Source: an uncultured Alteromonadaceae bacterium
GTDB taxonomy: Bacteria; Pseudomonadota; Gammaproteobacteria; Enterobacterales; Alteromonadaceae
Length of the DNA stretch: 64,000 nucleotides
Assembly (NCBI GenBank): GCA_947503265.1
Contig: CANNDC010000013.1
Span: 1-64,000, forward strand
Direction of reading: 5' to 3'
Shown: positions 45,028-52,701 of the stretch, piece after piece
Layout of the letters: every line of letters begins with the position of its first letter
Position numbering within the stretch: the first letter of the stretch is position 1
Notes under the pieces: generated by a model
Database searches by the model: none
What the model was told of the DNA's origin: nothing
The model's input: the letters and a program-made list of their open reading frames with translations, nothing else
Position numbers and translations under genes: made by a program

Positions 45028-45975
45028 TTATGAGGCGCCGCGCAAGTCTAGAGCCTTGAGAACATTAACAATCTCATCAGAATTCCTAAATGCGCGAATA
45101 CTCATAAAAAGTTCTTCTGCTTGGGGATACAGAATTTTTAAATACCCTAACCATTGCTTGATTCGATTAGGAAAGTATCGACCTTTATCACCGAAGATTT
45201 CGTAACCCGAATATTCAAGCAACAAACCGACAACTTGCTCCCATTCCATCGGCTCATCAACGCCTCTCACCACATTTGCCAAGTTAGGCATCGCCAAAGC
45301 ACCACGCCCAAGCATAATGTTTTCACAATTAGACTCAATTTGGCATTGATAAGCTTGTTCTTTCGACCAGATTTCACCATTTGCAATTATCGGGATACTT
45401 GTATGCTGTTTTATCTTCGCTATTTGCGACCAATATGCAGGAGGTTTGTAGCCATCGACCTTGGTTCGAGCGTGAATAACCAAACTATCTGCGCCAGCTT
45501 CTTGAATTGCCAATGCATTTTCAATCGCCAAGGCGTCATTCTCAAAACCTAATCGCATTTTAGCCGTCAATATTTGCGGCTTGGGCATCGCCTTCCTAAC
45601 CGTGCTAACAATGTCATACAAGGTTTGAGGTTCCTTGAGCAACACTGCCCCACCTTTACTCTTATTGACGGTTTTCGCAGGACAACCAAAATTTAAGTCA
45701 ATACCGTGAGATCCTAACGCCATGGCTTGATGTGCATTTTCTGCCAACCAATTCGGCTCCTGCCCCAGCAACTGCACCCTGACAGGAGTGCCAGATGGAG
45801 TAACGCACTGATTTTTCAGTTCTGGGCAAATTCGATAAAAAACTTTGTTGGGTAACAGTTGATTAACGACTCGGACAAACTCAGTTACGCAAAGATCATA
45901 GCCTCCAATGCGAGTTAACATATCTCTCATTAGATGGTCGACGACACCCTCCATTGGGGCCAGTATAATTTTCAT
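45028..45975 (-). CDS. dusC: tRNA-dihydrouridine(16) synthase DusC
   Basis: A 315-residue flavoenzyme that reduces U16 in tRNA. It begins ILAPMEGVVDHLMRDMLT, with VTEFVRVV, IDLNFGCPAKTVNKSKGGA carrying the catalytic Cys, LTAKMRLGF, VIHARTKVDGYK and ANGEIWS. The residues typical of the DusC branch and the length fit. The DUF1289 gene ends 10 bp upstream and is likely co-transcribed. Confidence 0.95.
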   Translation of the reverse strand: MKIILAPMEGVVDHLMRDMLTRIGGYDLCVTEFVRVVNQLLPNKVFYRICPELKNQCVTPSGTPVRVQLLGQEPNWLAENAHQAMALGSHGIDLNFGCPAKTVNKSKGGAVLLKEPQTLYDIVSTVRKAMPKPQILTAKMRLGFENDALAIENALAIQEAGADSLVIHARTKVDGYKPPAYWSQIAKIKQHTSIPIIANGEIWSKEQAYQCQIESNCENIMLGRGALAMPNLANVVRGVDEPMEWEQVVGLLLEYSGYEIFGDKGRYFPNRIKQWLGYLKILYPQAEELFMSIRAFRNSDEIVNVLKALDLRGAS

Positions 45976-45985
45976 CAGAAAACTT

Positions 45986-46177
45986 TCACTTATTGAAATT
46001 TTGTTGCAAAAGATGTTGCTTTTGTTTTCGTATTTTCACTTGTTCTAAAATCGCTAACTTTTTGGTGTCCGAAGCACTCCCCCAACATAAGATATCTTCT
46101 AAGCTTCGTAGACAGCCTACGCAAATATCATTTTGGTCTAGACAACAATTACGAATACAAGGGGAATCGATATTCAT
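45986..46177 (-). CDS. DUF1289 family small protein
   Basis: A 63-residue protein with an N-terminal four-cysteine motif: SPCIRNCCLDQNDICVGCLRS, and a downstream ILCWGSASDTKKLAIL helix. This matches DUF1289 (PF06945), small probable metal- or Fe-S-binding proteins of unknown function. It is directly upstream of dusC on the same strand. Confidence 0.9.
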   Translation of the reverse strand: MNIDSPCIRNCCLDQNDICVGCLRSLEDILCWGSASDTKKLAILEQVKIRKQKQHLLQQNFNK

Positions 46178-46370
46178 AGGTACTTTAGGATTTATTCCTT
46201 AAAAATGTGCTAAACATGCAGTAGCTTCTACACCCATATTGCAGAATGTGCATTTGCAATTGTAAATTTGGACATCTCCATTTTGCCTAAAAGAGATAAG
46301 TCGATATCGAAAACCTCTCAAGTTGCCCAATCAGCAACCTATCTAGGTCAGTTAATTTTAGTGTTTTCTA

Positions 46371-47135
46371 TTATGACAGATCAGAGGGTTTATCATCTAG
46401 CCATTTGATTGCATGAGGATCAAATTTCTTGTTCAAACTCGGCTTGATGATATTGAAATAAGGTGAAATGTCGAAATCTCTCGGCACAAACAAGGTGTGA
46501 TGTCGCACTCGAAAGAACCCTTCTAACTTCAAATTAACGCCTGCAGGAAGCGTCACCTTTTCAGGCATTATTGGGTATTTTACAGATTGGAAAGCTTGTG
46601 CAATCAAGGTAGAACATATGGCTTGAGTGGGATCACCACTTCCCAGTTTTAACATGCTGCGCCTCCAACCCACAGGGACAGGTGGAGTTTGGATAAGGTA
46701 ACGCATGAGATCGATAACATTTTTTCGATCATATTGATGGCCAATTCTGCTTTTGCCAAAACTCACCATATGATTAATTTCTTCATCAGACAAACCAACT
46801 GGACGACAAATACGAGTATGTTGATTTGCATATTTCTCAAGTGAAATAATTCGCACCCCCTCAATTACGTCAGCTTCTAGAAGCAAAATATTGCTCACTG
46901 AGGCATTTTCTTGGTGATTATTGTCTTGAATGCATAAGGCAGCATGAGACCAGGTTGATTGGGTGAGATATTTAATGGCTTTGCTGACTCGACTCGCGCC
47001 ATCAACAAGTAACACATCGCCTACTATCAAGGTTGCCGCCAAAGCTTCTGCGGTGCAGGTTGCAGGTTGTTGAGCACCTGAACTGGGCTTTTGCAAGTAG
47101 GTGGCAATTTTTTTACCTAGCCATTCAAACAACAT
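46371..47135 (-). CDS. YiiX/YebB-like papain-fold (permuted NlpC/P60) hydrolase
   Basis: A 254-residue protein with a circularly permuted papain-like fold. The N-terminal half has VGDVLLVDGASRVSKAIKYL and the His motif STWSHAALCI. The Cys motif is PTQAICSTLIAQAF (about 186-199), with GRRHQYDRKN-like basic sequence between. No signal peptide is obvious. Such proteins (PF05708) may be amidases or lipid-active hydrolases; activity is not defined. It lies downstream of the tRNA-Glu cluster, separated by a terminator. Confidence 0.82.
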   Translation of the reverse strand: MLFEWLGKKIATYLQKPSSGAQQPATCTAEALAATLIVGDVLLVDGASRVSKAIKYLTQSTWSHAALCIQDNNHQENASVSNILLLEADVIEGVRIISLEKYANQHTRICRPVGLSDEEINHMVSFGKSRIGHQYDRKNVIDLMRYLIQTPPVPVGWRRSMLKLGSGDPTQAICSTLIAQAFQSVKYPIMPEKVTLPAGVNLKLEGFFRVRHHTLFVPRDFDISPYFNIIKPSLNKKFDPHAIKWLDDKPSDLS

Positions 47136-47194
47136 TCGTATCCTGATAATTTAATAGTGGATACTGTAATCGACATTTAACTTTTTCGCACCCA

Positions 47195-47224
47195 TAAAAA
47201 AACCGCACTAATCAGTGCGGTTTT
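47195..47224 (-). terminator. Terminator of the tRNA-Ala/Glu transcript
   Basis: ACCGCACT and AGTGCGGT form an 8-bp stem (extended by A/T pairs) around a short loop, 21 bp beyond the 3' end of the distal tRNA-Glu gene. On the minus strand it runs into a long T tract (A7 at 47196-47202 on plus). A classic intrinsic terminator. Confidence 0.88.
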
Positions 47225-47244
47225 CAAACTCTATCGAAATAAAG

Positions 47245-47320
47245 TGGCGTCCCCTAGGGGATTCGAACCCCTGTTACCGCCGTGAAAGGGCGGTGTCCTA
47301 GGCCTCTAGACGAAGGGGAC
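47245..47320 (-). tRNA. tRNA-Glu (UUC)
   Basis: A 76-nt cloverleaf with encoded CCA. Acceptor stem GTCCCCT pairs with AGGGGAC, the anticodon loop is CTTTCAC (anticodon TTC), and the T arm is GGTTCGAATCC. Identical to the copy at 47649-47724. Last gene of a minus-strand tRNA cluster downstream of gltX. Confidence 0.97.
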
Positions 47321-47648
47321 AGAAATTTTGCTCATCGAAGCAAGCTTCGATAAATTTCTGTAAGGCAAGATGAGCCAGCGAATCGCGCGACACTATCTGT
47401 CTTACATATCCTTCTATTTTCAGTTAGGCGAGTCGAGCCTGCGAGAGGAGCGACATTATCCTAACTGTCCTTCTATTTTTTGTAAGGAGAACCGAGCCTG
47501 CGAGGTGAGCGACATTATTTAGCCATCTCAAAACAACAATTTCTAGTTACCTTACATATCCTTCTATTTTTACTTTTTACTCACCGGCCTAGGAGCGTGA
47601 TGAGCAATCCTTGTAATAAGAAAACAAATCCTATGCTTTCTGTGTAAA
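47321..47648. other. tRNA spacer with repeated elements
   Basis: No ORF is credible in this 328-bp spacer between the two tRNA-Glu genes. It contains a hairpin next to the tRNA (TCGAAGC/GCTTCGA near 47335-47350, flanked by complementary AGAAATTT and AAATTTCT), and units of a GAGCCTGCGAG-GAGCGACATTAT repeat. One unit group is repeated exactly in the next spacer (see the repeat entries). Confidence 0.6.
47421..47487. repeat. tRNA-spacer direct repeat, copy 1
   Basis: A 67-bp sequence, beginning CAGTTAGGCGAGTCGAGCCT and ending TTTTTTGTAAGG, is identical at 47762-47828. It contains an inner inverted pair (TTAGG ... CCTAA) around the GAGCCTGCGAGAGGAGCGAC core. A diverged unit follows at about 47482-47519 (GTAAGGAGAACCGAGCCTGC...). 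Confidence 0.85.
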
Positions 47649-47724
47649 TGGCGTCCCCTAGGGGATTCGAACCCCTGTTACCGCCGTGAAAGGGCGGTGT
47701 CCTAGGCCTCTAGACGAAGGGGAC
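47649..47724 (-). tRNA. tRNA-Glu (UUC)
   Basis: A 76-nt gene identical to the one at 47245-47320, with CCA encoded and anticodon TTC. It is the middle gene of the tRNA-Ala, tRNA-Glu, tRNA-Glu transcript. Immediately upstream (47724-47763) is a long hairpin with the arms CTGAAAATC/GATTTTCAG and CGGAAGC/GCTTCCG. Confidence 0.97.
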
Positions 47725-47763
47725 TGAAAATCTTCTTTCGGAAGCACGCTTCCGAGATTTTCA
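47724..47763. repeat. Hairpin in the tRNA spacer
   Basis: CTGAAAATCT pairs with AGATTTTCAG, and after a 5-nt bulge CGGAAGC pairs with GCTTCCG, leaving a 2-nt loop. It sits directly 5' of the middle tRNA-Glu on the transcript. The spacer next to the other copy has a similar two-part hairpin of different sequence. It may guide RNase processing of the precursor. Confidence 0.6.
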
Positions 47764-47828
47764 GTTAGGCGAGTCGAGCCTGCGAGAGGAGCGACATTAT
47801 CCTAACTGTCCTTCTATTTTTTGTAAGG
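47762..47828. repeat. tRNA-spacer direct repeat, copy 2
   Basis: Exact copy of the 67 bp at 47421-47487. A second unit (GTAAGGCGAGTCGAGCCTGC...) follows at about 47822-47860, so each spacer carries at least two tandem units of roughly 60 bp with the GCGAGAGGAGCGACATTAT core. Confidence 0.85.
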
Positions 47829-47955
47829 CGAGTCGAGCCTGCGAGAGGAGCGACATTATTAGTCGTAGACTAAAAAGGTTTCGCATTACAAAACGAGAAT
47901 TTGTCTTTTCTTTATATTTACTGGCCTAGGAGCGTAGTAAATAATCCTTGAAATT

Positions 47956-48031
<76 letters not shown>

Positions 48032-48094
48032 GTCGTGCTTATGTCACTAGTTGCTAAGCTTGTCGCTAGCCACCATTCCTTGACAGCGGGGCGC

Positions 48095-48123
48095 ATTCTA
48101 GGCATCTGGCCTTTTTATGTCAA
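48095..48123 (-). promoter_or_regulatory. Promoter of the tRNA-Ala/Glu cluster
   Basis: On the minus strand TTGACA (48118-48123) and TAGAAT (48095-48100) are 17 bp apart, near consensus. The bases after the -10 are GCGCCCCGC, a GC-rich discriminator typical of stringently controlled stable-RNA promoters. It starts only 9 bp beyond the gltX stop, so the tRNAs have their own promoter. Confidence 0.88.
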
Positions 48124-48131
48124 CGATTTTT

Positions 48132-49541
48132 TTACGAATTTTCCCTGTTTGCTATATAAATAAGCGCTTTGTCGATTCGTTGCGCAACTTGCTGTTGATT
48201 TAATAAATTTAGTGTCACATCTAAAGACGGAGAATTACCTGACCCAGTGACCGCCACACGCAAAGGCATCCCTACTTTCCCCATACCAACGTCTAATTCT
48301 TCAGCGGTTGAATTTATTGCTTCTTGAATAGACTCAGGATCCCATGTAGACAGACCGCTTAGTTTTTCTTTCACTAGTAATAAAGCGTCTTTAGCAACAG
48401 GACGTAAATGCTTTTTAGCAGCTTTAGCATCAAATTCATCATATTCTTGATAGAAATAGACACTAATTTCAGCCAATTCCTTCAAGGTTTTCACCCGGTC
48501 AGCTTGAATTTCAATCACGCTAGCTAACGATGGGCCATTGTTAATATCTATGTCTAACTGATCAAAATGCCATTTTGCATGCTCAGCGACGTCTGAAGAA
48601 GGTAGCGACTTGATATAATGTTGATTCAACCAAATCAACTTATCTGTATTAAAAGCAGATGCTGATTGACCAATTGCATCCAAATCAAACAATTCAATCA
48701 TTTCGTCTACAGAGAAAATTTCTTGGTCACCATGAGACCAACCTAGTCTAACCAAATAATTGAGCAGCGCTTGAGGCAAATAACCGTCATCACGATATTG
48801 CATTACGCTAACCGCACCATGACGTTTTGATAATTTCTTGCCATCATCGCCCAATATCATAGAAACATGGGCATATTCTGGAATGGGAGCGCCCAATGCT
48901 TGAAGAATATTTATCTGTCTCGGTGTGTTATTGATATGGTCTTCACCACGTACGACATGAGTGATACCCATATCCCAGTCATCAACGACAACACAAAAAT
49001 TATAGGTTGGAGTACCGTCGCTACGCTGAATAATAAGGTCATCAAGTTCTTGGTTACTAATAACGATATCGCCACGAATATGATCTTTGATGGTAACACT
49101 ACCCGCTAACGGGTTTTTGAAACGAATAGCAAAGGGTTGATCGGCTGGATGATCCGTTCTGTCTCGCCAAGTACCCGGATATCTTGGCTTTTCACCCGCA
49201 GCCATTTGTTTTTCACGAATGGCATCTAACTCTGCTGATGACATAAAACATTTATACGCTTTACCTTCATCAAGTAACTGTTGAATAAGCTCTTTGTATC
49301 GATCAAATCGTTTGGTCTGATAATACGGGCCTTTGTCATGCGACAAGCCAAGCCAGGCCATCCCTTCTAAAATCGCATCAATTGCCGATTGTGTAGAACG
49401 CTCAATGTCTGTGTCTTCGATTCTTAAAACAAAATCACCTCCTTTACTTTTAGCATATAACCAAGAGTACAAGGCCGTTCGAGCACCACCTACATGGAGG
49501 TAACCGGTTGGGCTGGGAGCGAATCGAGTTGTAATTGACAT
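48132..49541 (-). CDS. gltX: Glutamate--tRNA ligase
   Basis: A 469-residue class I synthetase. The HIGH-type motif is in [20 protein letters not shown] and the KMSKS-type motif is KKLSKRHG (about 240). [21 protein letters not shown] and the C-terminal anticodon-binding region are as in discriminating bacterial GltX. Its product charges the tRNA-Glu encoded downstream on the same strand, a conserved neighbourhood in gammaproteobacteria. Confidence 0.97.
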   Translation of the reverse strand: MSITTRFAPSPTGYLHVGGARTALYSWLYAKSKGGDFVLRIEDTDIERSTQSAIDAILEGMAWLGLSHDKGPYYQTKRFDRYKELIQQLLDEGKAYKCFMSSAELDAIREKQMAAGEKPRYPGTWRDRTDHPADQPFAIRFKNPLAGSVTIKDHIRGDIVISNQELDDLIIQRSDGTPTYNFCVVVDDWDMGITHVVRGEDHINNTPRQINILQALGAPIPEYAHVSMILGDDGKKLSKRHGAVSVMQYRDDGYLPQALLNYLVRLGWSHGDQEIFSVDEMIELFDLDAIGQSASAFNTDKLIWLNQHYIKSLPSSDVAEHAKWHFDQLDIDINNGPSLASVIEIQADRVKTLKELAEISVYFYQEYDEFDAKAAKKHLRPVAKDALLLVKEKLSGLSTWDPESIQEAINSTAEELDVGMGKVGMPLRVAVTGSGNSPSLDVTLNLLNQQQVAQRIDKALIYIANRENS

Positions 49542-49679
49542 TGATGTTTTCCTGTAAAATCCTGAGCGCGAAGTTTACCAGTCATATAAGCGGAATCAAA
49601 AGCCAAAGCGCTTGAAATACGAATAAACTGTGTAAAAGGTTAGTTTTTATCCATTCGACCAAATTTTTGTATTTTTCGG

Positions 49680-49707
49680 TTGACAGTCAAAGCCCCATAT
49701 CTATAAT
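49680..49707 (+). promoter_or_regulatory. Promoter of the tRNA-Val genes
   Basis: Consensus TTGACA (49680-49685) and TATAAT (49702-49707) are 16 bp apart, followed by AGCGCTCC as a GC-rich discriminator. Transcription would start near 49714, giving a leader of about 44 nt before the first tRNA-Val. Confidence 0.92.
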
Positions 49708-49757
49708 AGCGCTCCACTTGCCAAGCACGGCAAGTAAGCAAGAAAGTGTAACAATAT

Positions 49758-49833
49758 GGACGCTTAGCTCAGTTGGGAGAGCATCGCCCTTACAAGGCGA
49801 GGGTCACTGGTTCAAGCCCAGTAGCGTCCACCA
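49758..49833 (+). tRNA. tRNA-Val (UAC)
   Basis: A 76-nt cloverleaf with encoded CCA. Acceptor GGACGCT pairs with AGCGTCC; anticodon loop CTTACAA gives TAC. Identical in sequence to the next gene 39 bp downstream. Confidence 0.97.
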
Positions 49834-49872
49834 TTACTGTAATGTATTGGTACACTGGCAATCTGATTTTTT

Positions 49873-49948
49873 GGACGCTTAGCTCAGTTGGGAGAGCATC
49901 GCCCTTACAAGGCGAGGGTCACTGGTTCAAGCCCAGTAGCGTCCACCA
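49873..49948 (+). tRNA. tRNA-Val (UAC)
   Basis: Second, identical 76-nt copy of tRNA-Val with encoded CCA. Shares the promoter at 49680. The two genes are separated by a 39-bp spacer. Confidence 0.97.
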
Positions 49949-49972
49949 TTTCCCCCACGTTTTTATTTCATT

Positions 49973-50024
49973 GCGAGTGTCACTGGTCAAGTCTTTCAGA
50001 CCGAGCCAACAGTAGCGGCCACCA
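49973..50024 (+). pseudogene. Degenerate 3' part of a third tRNA-Val
   Basis: GCGAGTGTCACTGGT at 49973 matches the variable/T-arm region of tRNA-Val (GCGAGGGTCACTGGT) with one change. After an unrelated ~17-bp insert the sequence resumes as CAGTAGCGGCCACCA, matching CAGTAGCGTCCACCA with one change. The 5' half is absent. It lies 25 bp after the second tRNA-Val and looks like a decayed repeat unit, not a working tRNA. Confidence 0.75.
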
Positions 50025-50038
50025 ACTGCCCCCGCATG

Positions 50039-51040
50039 TTAACTGACTTTTACTAGATATCTTCCTACAACTTGTTTTTTAAAAAAGCGGTCAAGGTATT
50101 CGGGAGTTTGTTCCAAACTGATTTCTTCACAATAACTATCTAGATTGGTTAATTTCATATCAGTTGCGACTCGTTGCCAAATGGCTTTTTTCTCTTTTAA
50201 GGGAATGTAGACTGAATCGATACCTAGTAGCGAGACACCGCGCGTAATGAAGGGCAGAACTGTCATAGAAAACACTGGAGACGAGGCTAGCCCACAAGAA
50301 GTGACTGCCCCACCCGATTTGACCTGTTTTAATAAATTAGCTAAATAATCACCACCTAGGGTATCGATAGCATTTGCCCAAATTTCCTTACCAGCTGGTT
50401 TGTCTTGGACTTTGTTTATGTCATCTCGATGCAGAACTTCACTCGCTCCTAGTCTACGCAAATAATCACTTTGTTCTGGCTTTCCGGAAAAAGCGACCAC
50501 CTCGTATCCAAGCTGCTTTAATAGTGCAATACTGATGCTCCCTACTCCGCCCGTAGCGCCCGTGACGGCCACTTTACCATCACTCGGCTTCATACCCATT
50601 TTCTCGAGCTTTTGAATACACAATGCGGCTGTGATACCGCCTGTTCCATATATCATACTTTTTCGTAAACTAAGGTTTTCTGGGCATTCGACCGCCCAAT
50701 CAGCTGGAATTGCAATTTTCTGCCCTAGGCCACCAGCGGTATTCATTCCCAAATCGTAGCCGAATACCAAGACTTCCTGTCCATGGGAAAACGTACCAGT
50801 TCTATCGCTAACAACCACGCCAGCGGCGTCTATTCCGGGTGTATGAGGATATTGTTGAGTAATGCGTTTATTGCCATTTGCTGACATAGCATCTTTGAAA
50901 TTCAAGGAAGAGTATTTGACATCAATTATTAGATCGTTATCTGCCAAGTCACTGGTGCTACGCTGGACAATTTGTTTGCTAAACGTTTGATCGTTGTTCT
51001 CTTCGACCACTAATGCTTTAAAAGTAGAGGTAATTGACAT
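50039..51040 (-). CDS. acuI: Zinc-independent quinone oxidoreductase, YhdH/AcuI type
   Basis: A 333-residue MDR-superfamily reductase. It has KYSSLNFKDAMSANGNKRI, HTPGIDAAGVV, the NADPH-binding VTGATGGVGSISIALL and CGLASSPVFSMTVLPFITRGVSLLGIDSV. YhdH/AcuI enzymes reduce acryloyl-CoA to propionyl-CoA with NADPH, important in DMSP breakdown in marine bacteria and for general acrylate detoxification. It is at the end of the minus-strand run, 192 bp after larB, with its own promoter region likely. Confidence 0.92.
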   Translation of the reverse strand: MSITSTFKALVVEENNDQTFSKQIVQRSTSDLADNDLIIDVKYSSLNFKDAMSANGNKRITQQYPHTPGIDAAGVVVSDRTGTFSHGQEVLVFGYDLGMNTAGGLGQKIAIPADWAVECPENLSLRKSMIYGTGGITAALCIQKLEKMGMKPSDGKVAVTGATGGVGSISIALLKQLGYEVVAFSGKPEQSDYLRRLGASEVLHRDDINKVQDKPAGKEIWANAIDTLGGDYLANLLKQVKSGGAVTSCGLASSPVFSMTVLPFITRGVSLLGIDSVYIPLKEKKAIWQRVATDMKLTNLDSYCEEISLEQTPEYLDRFFKKQVVGRYLVKVS

Positions 51041-51232
51041 GATTTCTCCGTTGATAATGACTTTATCTAGCTTTTCTAAAAATGTGTCGACAGTTCAATG
51101 GTCCAAAATGACAGATTAAACTAAACATGCTTTGAAACAAGGTAGCTGGCTCTAACAACTAAATTGGTTCTAATGGTTCTGATGATTCAATTGGCTCCAA
51201 TAATTAAATTAGACCTAGGGATTCTATGGGCT

Positions 51233-51901
51233 TTAGCGAGTAAATTGATTTACTATTTTTATCGCTGCATTTGCAGCACCAAAGCCATTATCAATGTTAA
51301 CGGTCATGATCCCGGGTGCGCAGGATGACAGTGCACTTTGCAACGCGACATTACCTCCCGAAGACACGCCGTATCCTACAGATGTGGGAACCGCAATGAC
51401 GGGAGATTCGATTAATCCAGACAAAACACTGAATAGCGCCCCTTCCATACCGGCCATGGCAATCACAATCTTATACTGGCGAATATCTTCTATTTTATTC
51501 ATCAGTCGCCACAAACCTGCTACACCAAGATCAGTAAAAAGTGGTGCATCTATGCCATTGAATTTAAGGGTTCGCTGAGCTTCTTTTGCCACTTTTACAT
51601 CGGAGGTACCTGCCGTAACTATACATATTGAGAAAGCTTCGCTTCTAGGTCCATGTGGATTGCGCATAGCGGTAGAAGATTGTTCATCATAGTCTAATTC
51701 TTTATGTATATTTTCGGGTAAAGCCGACCATTGTGAACGAGTCATTCTGGTCAATAGCAAAGGAGTATTTTTGTCTAGATTAAATTGTATTATCTCGAGT
51801 AAATCTGCATCAGACTTATTACCACAATACACGGCTTCCGAGATACCTGTTCTCGTTTCGCGCTCACTATCCCATGTAAAATTACTAATGACTTGCTCCA
51901 T
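51233..51901 (-). CDS. larB: Nickel-pincer cofactor biosynthesis protein LarB
   Basis: A 222-residue PurE-like enzyme that carboxylates and hydrolyses nicotinic acid adenine dinucleotide, the first step of the nickel-pincer nucleotide cofactor. It shows EAVYCGNKSDADL, the CIVTAGTSDVKVAKEAQ segment, MAGMEGALFSVLSGLI and VAVPTSVGYG-like PAVPTSVGYG (here IAVPTSVGYG). I chose the ATG at 51901; a longer frame to 51997 would read through larE. With this start larB overlaps larE by 17 bp. Confidence 0.93.
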   Translation of the reverse strand: MEQVISNFTWDSERETRTGISEAVYCGNKSDADLLEIIQFNLDKNTPLLLTRMTRSQWSALPENIHKELDYDEQSSTAMRNPHGPRSEAFSICIVTAGTSDVKVAKEAQRTLKFNGIDAPLFTDLGVAGLWRLMNKIEDIRQYKIVIAMAGMEGALFSVLSGLIESPVIAVPTSVGYGVSSGGNVALQSALSSCAPGIMTVNIDNGFGAANAAIKIVNQFTR

Positions 51902-52682
51902 GAATAAATGCAGAACCTTTTGAATAAGGTCTGACGCCAGAAAAAATCTTGCCGTTTTCTGAACAGATAACCGCTGCATTATGTGATAGTTTGGCAAGCA
52001 GGTTATTTTCAGGTATCTCGTCTAACTCCAAATAGGCCCCCTGATGCGTGATTCTGCAACGCACATTATCTAGGTTTGGATACATATACCGAGTGCTTTC
52101 TTCGACACGATTAATCAAATAAAGGTCAGATGGGGTGATTTTGATTCCTGTCTCGACGCGACTCGATAGGCAAGGTTGAGCTGGTAGGCAGCTGAGTTTT
52201 GTCAACTCATAGTGCTTAGCCAAAGTGTAAATCATCTCTTTATCGATTCCGGCTTCAACATAAGGGTGCCTGACCATTTTTTCTTTAGCAGCTTTGAGGC
52301 CAGGGCGGAAATCGTCTAGGTCATCGAGGTTTGTACCAGAAAAAATGATACCTTTACTAACTTTGCGGATATTCTCATACAAATTAGATTTACAGAAATA
52401 ACATCGGTTCACCGGATTGTCTATGTAGTTTGGGTCGTTGAATTCATTGGCGTTGATAATGAGTAAATCCCAATCATACTGGGAAGCATGTTCTTGAATT
52501 CGTACTAGTGCTTGTTGAGGAACTGCTGGCGAGTGTGCATGTACGACTTTAACACGGGTAGTTGAGAAACGAGTGGCGATAAACGCCAACAACATACTAT
52601 CCACTCCGCCACTTACCGCTATTGAGCATGATTCAAACGAATTTAAATAATTGACGAGTTCCTTCACTTTTGTGTGTACCAT
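51885..52682 (-). CDS. larE: Sacrificial sulfur transferase LarE
   Basis: A 265-residue PP-loop ATPase that thiolates the pyridinium precursor of the nickel-pincer cofactor. SGGVDS (24-29) is the PP-loop. Cysteines are at 94 and 97 (RCYFCKSN), 165, and 171 (QPCLSSRVETG); Cys171 aligns by motif with the sulfur-donating Cys of Lactobacillus LarE. The extra cysteines raise the option of an Fe-S-assisted LarE. Sits between larC and larB. Confidence 0.94.
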   Translation of the reverse strand: MVHTKVKELVNYLNSFESCSIAVSGGVDSMLLAFIATRFSTTRVKVVHAHSPAVPQQALVRIQEHASQYDWDLLIINANEFNDPNYIDNPVNRCYFCKSNLYENIRKVSKGIIFSGTNLDDLDDFRPGLKAAKEKMVRHPYVEAGIDKEMIYTLAKHYELTKLSCLPAQPCLSSRVETGIKITPSDLYLINRVEESTRYMYPNLDNVRCRITHQGAYLELDEIPENNLLAKLSHNAAVICSENGKIFSGVRPYSKGSAFIHGASH

Positions 52683-52701
52683 TTATTTTTCCTCGTTAGA
52701 A

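Noticed and set aside
45154..45552. 132-residue frame opposite dusC
   Set aside because: Antisense to an intact, conserved dusC; composition is that of a shadow frame.
49667..50015. Two short frames across the tRNA-Val genes
   Set aside because: They translate tRNA sequence; the shared peptide reflects the identical tRNA copies.
51120..51215. Possible repeat array of AATTGG/GGTTCT units upstream of the quinone reductase region
   Set aside because: Units are short and imperfect and the spacing is irregular; it is low-complexity sequence, not a CRISPR or a defined repeat.
51902..51997. Upstream extension of larB
   Set aside because: It reads through larE in another frame; LarB begins shortly before its conserved EAVYCGNKS region.
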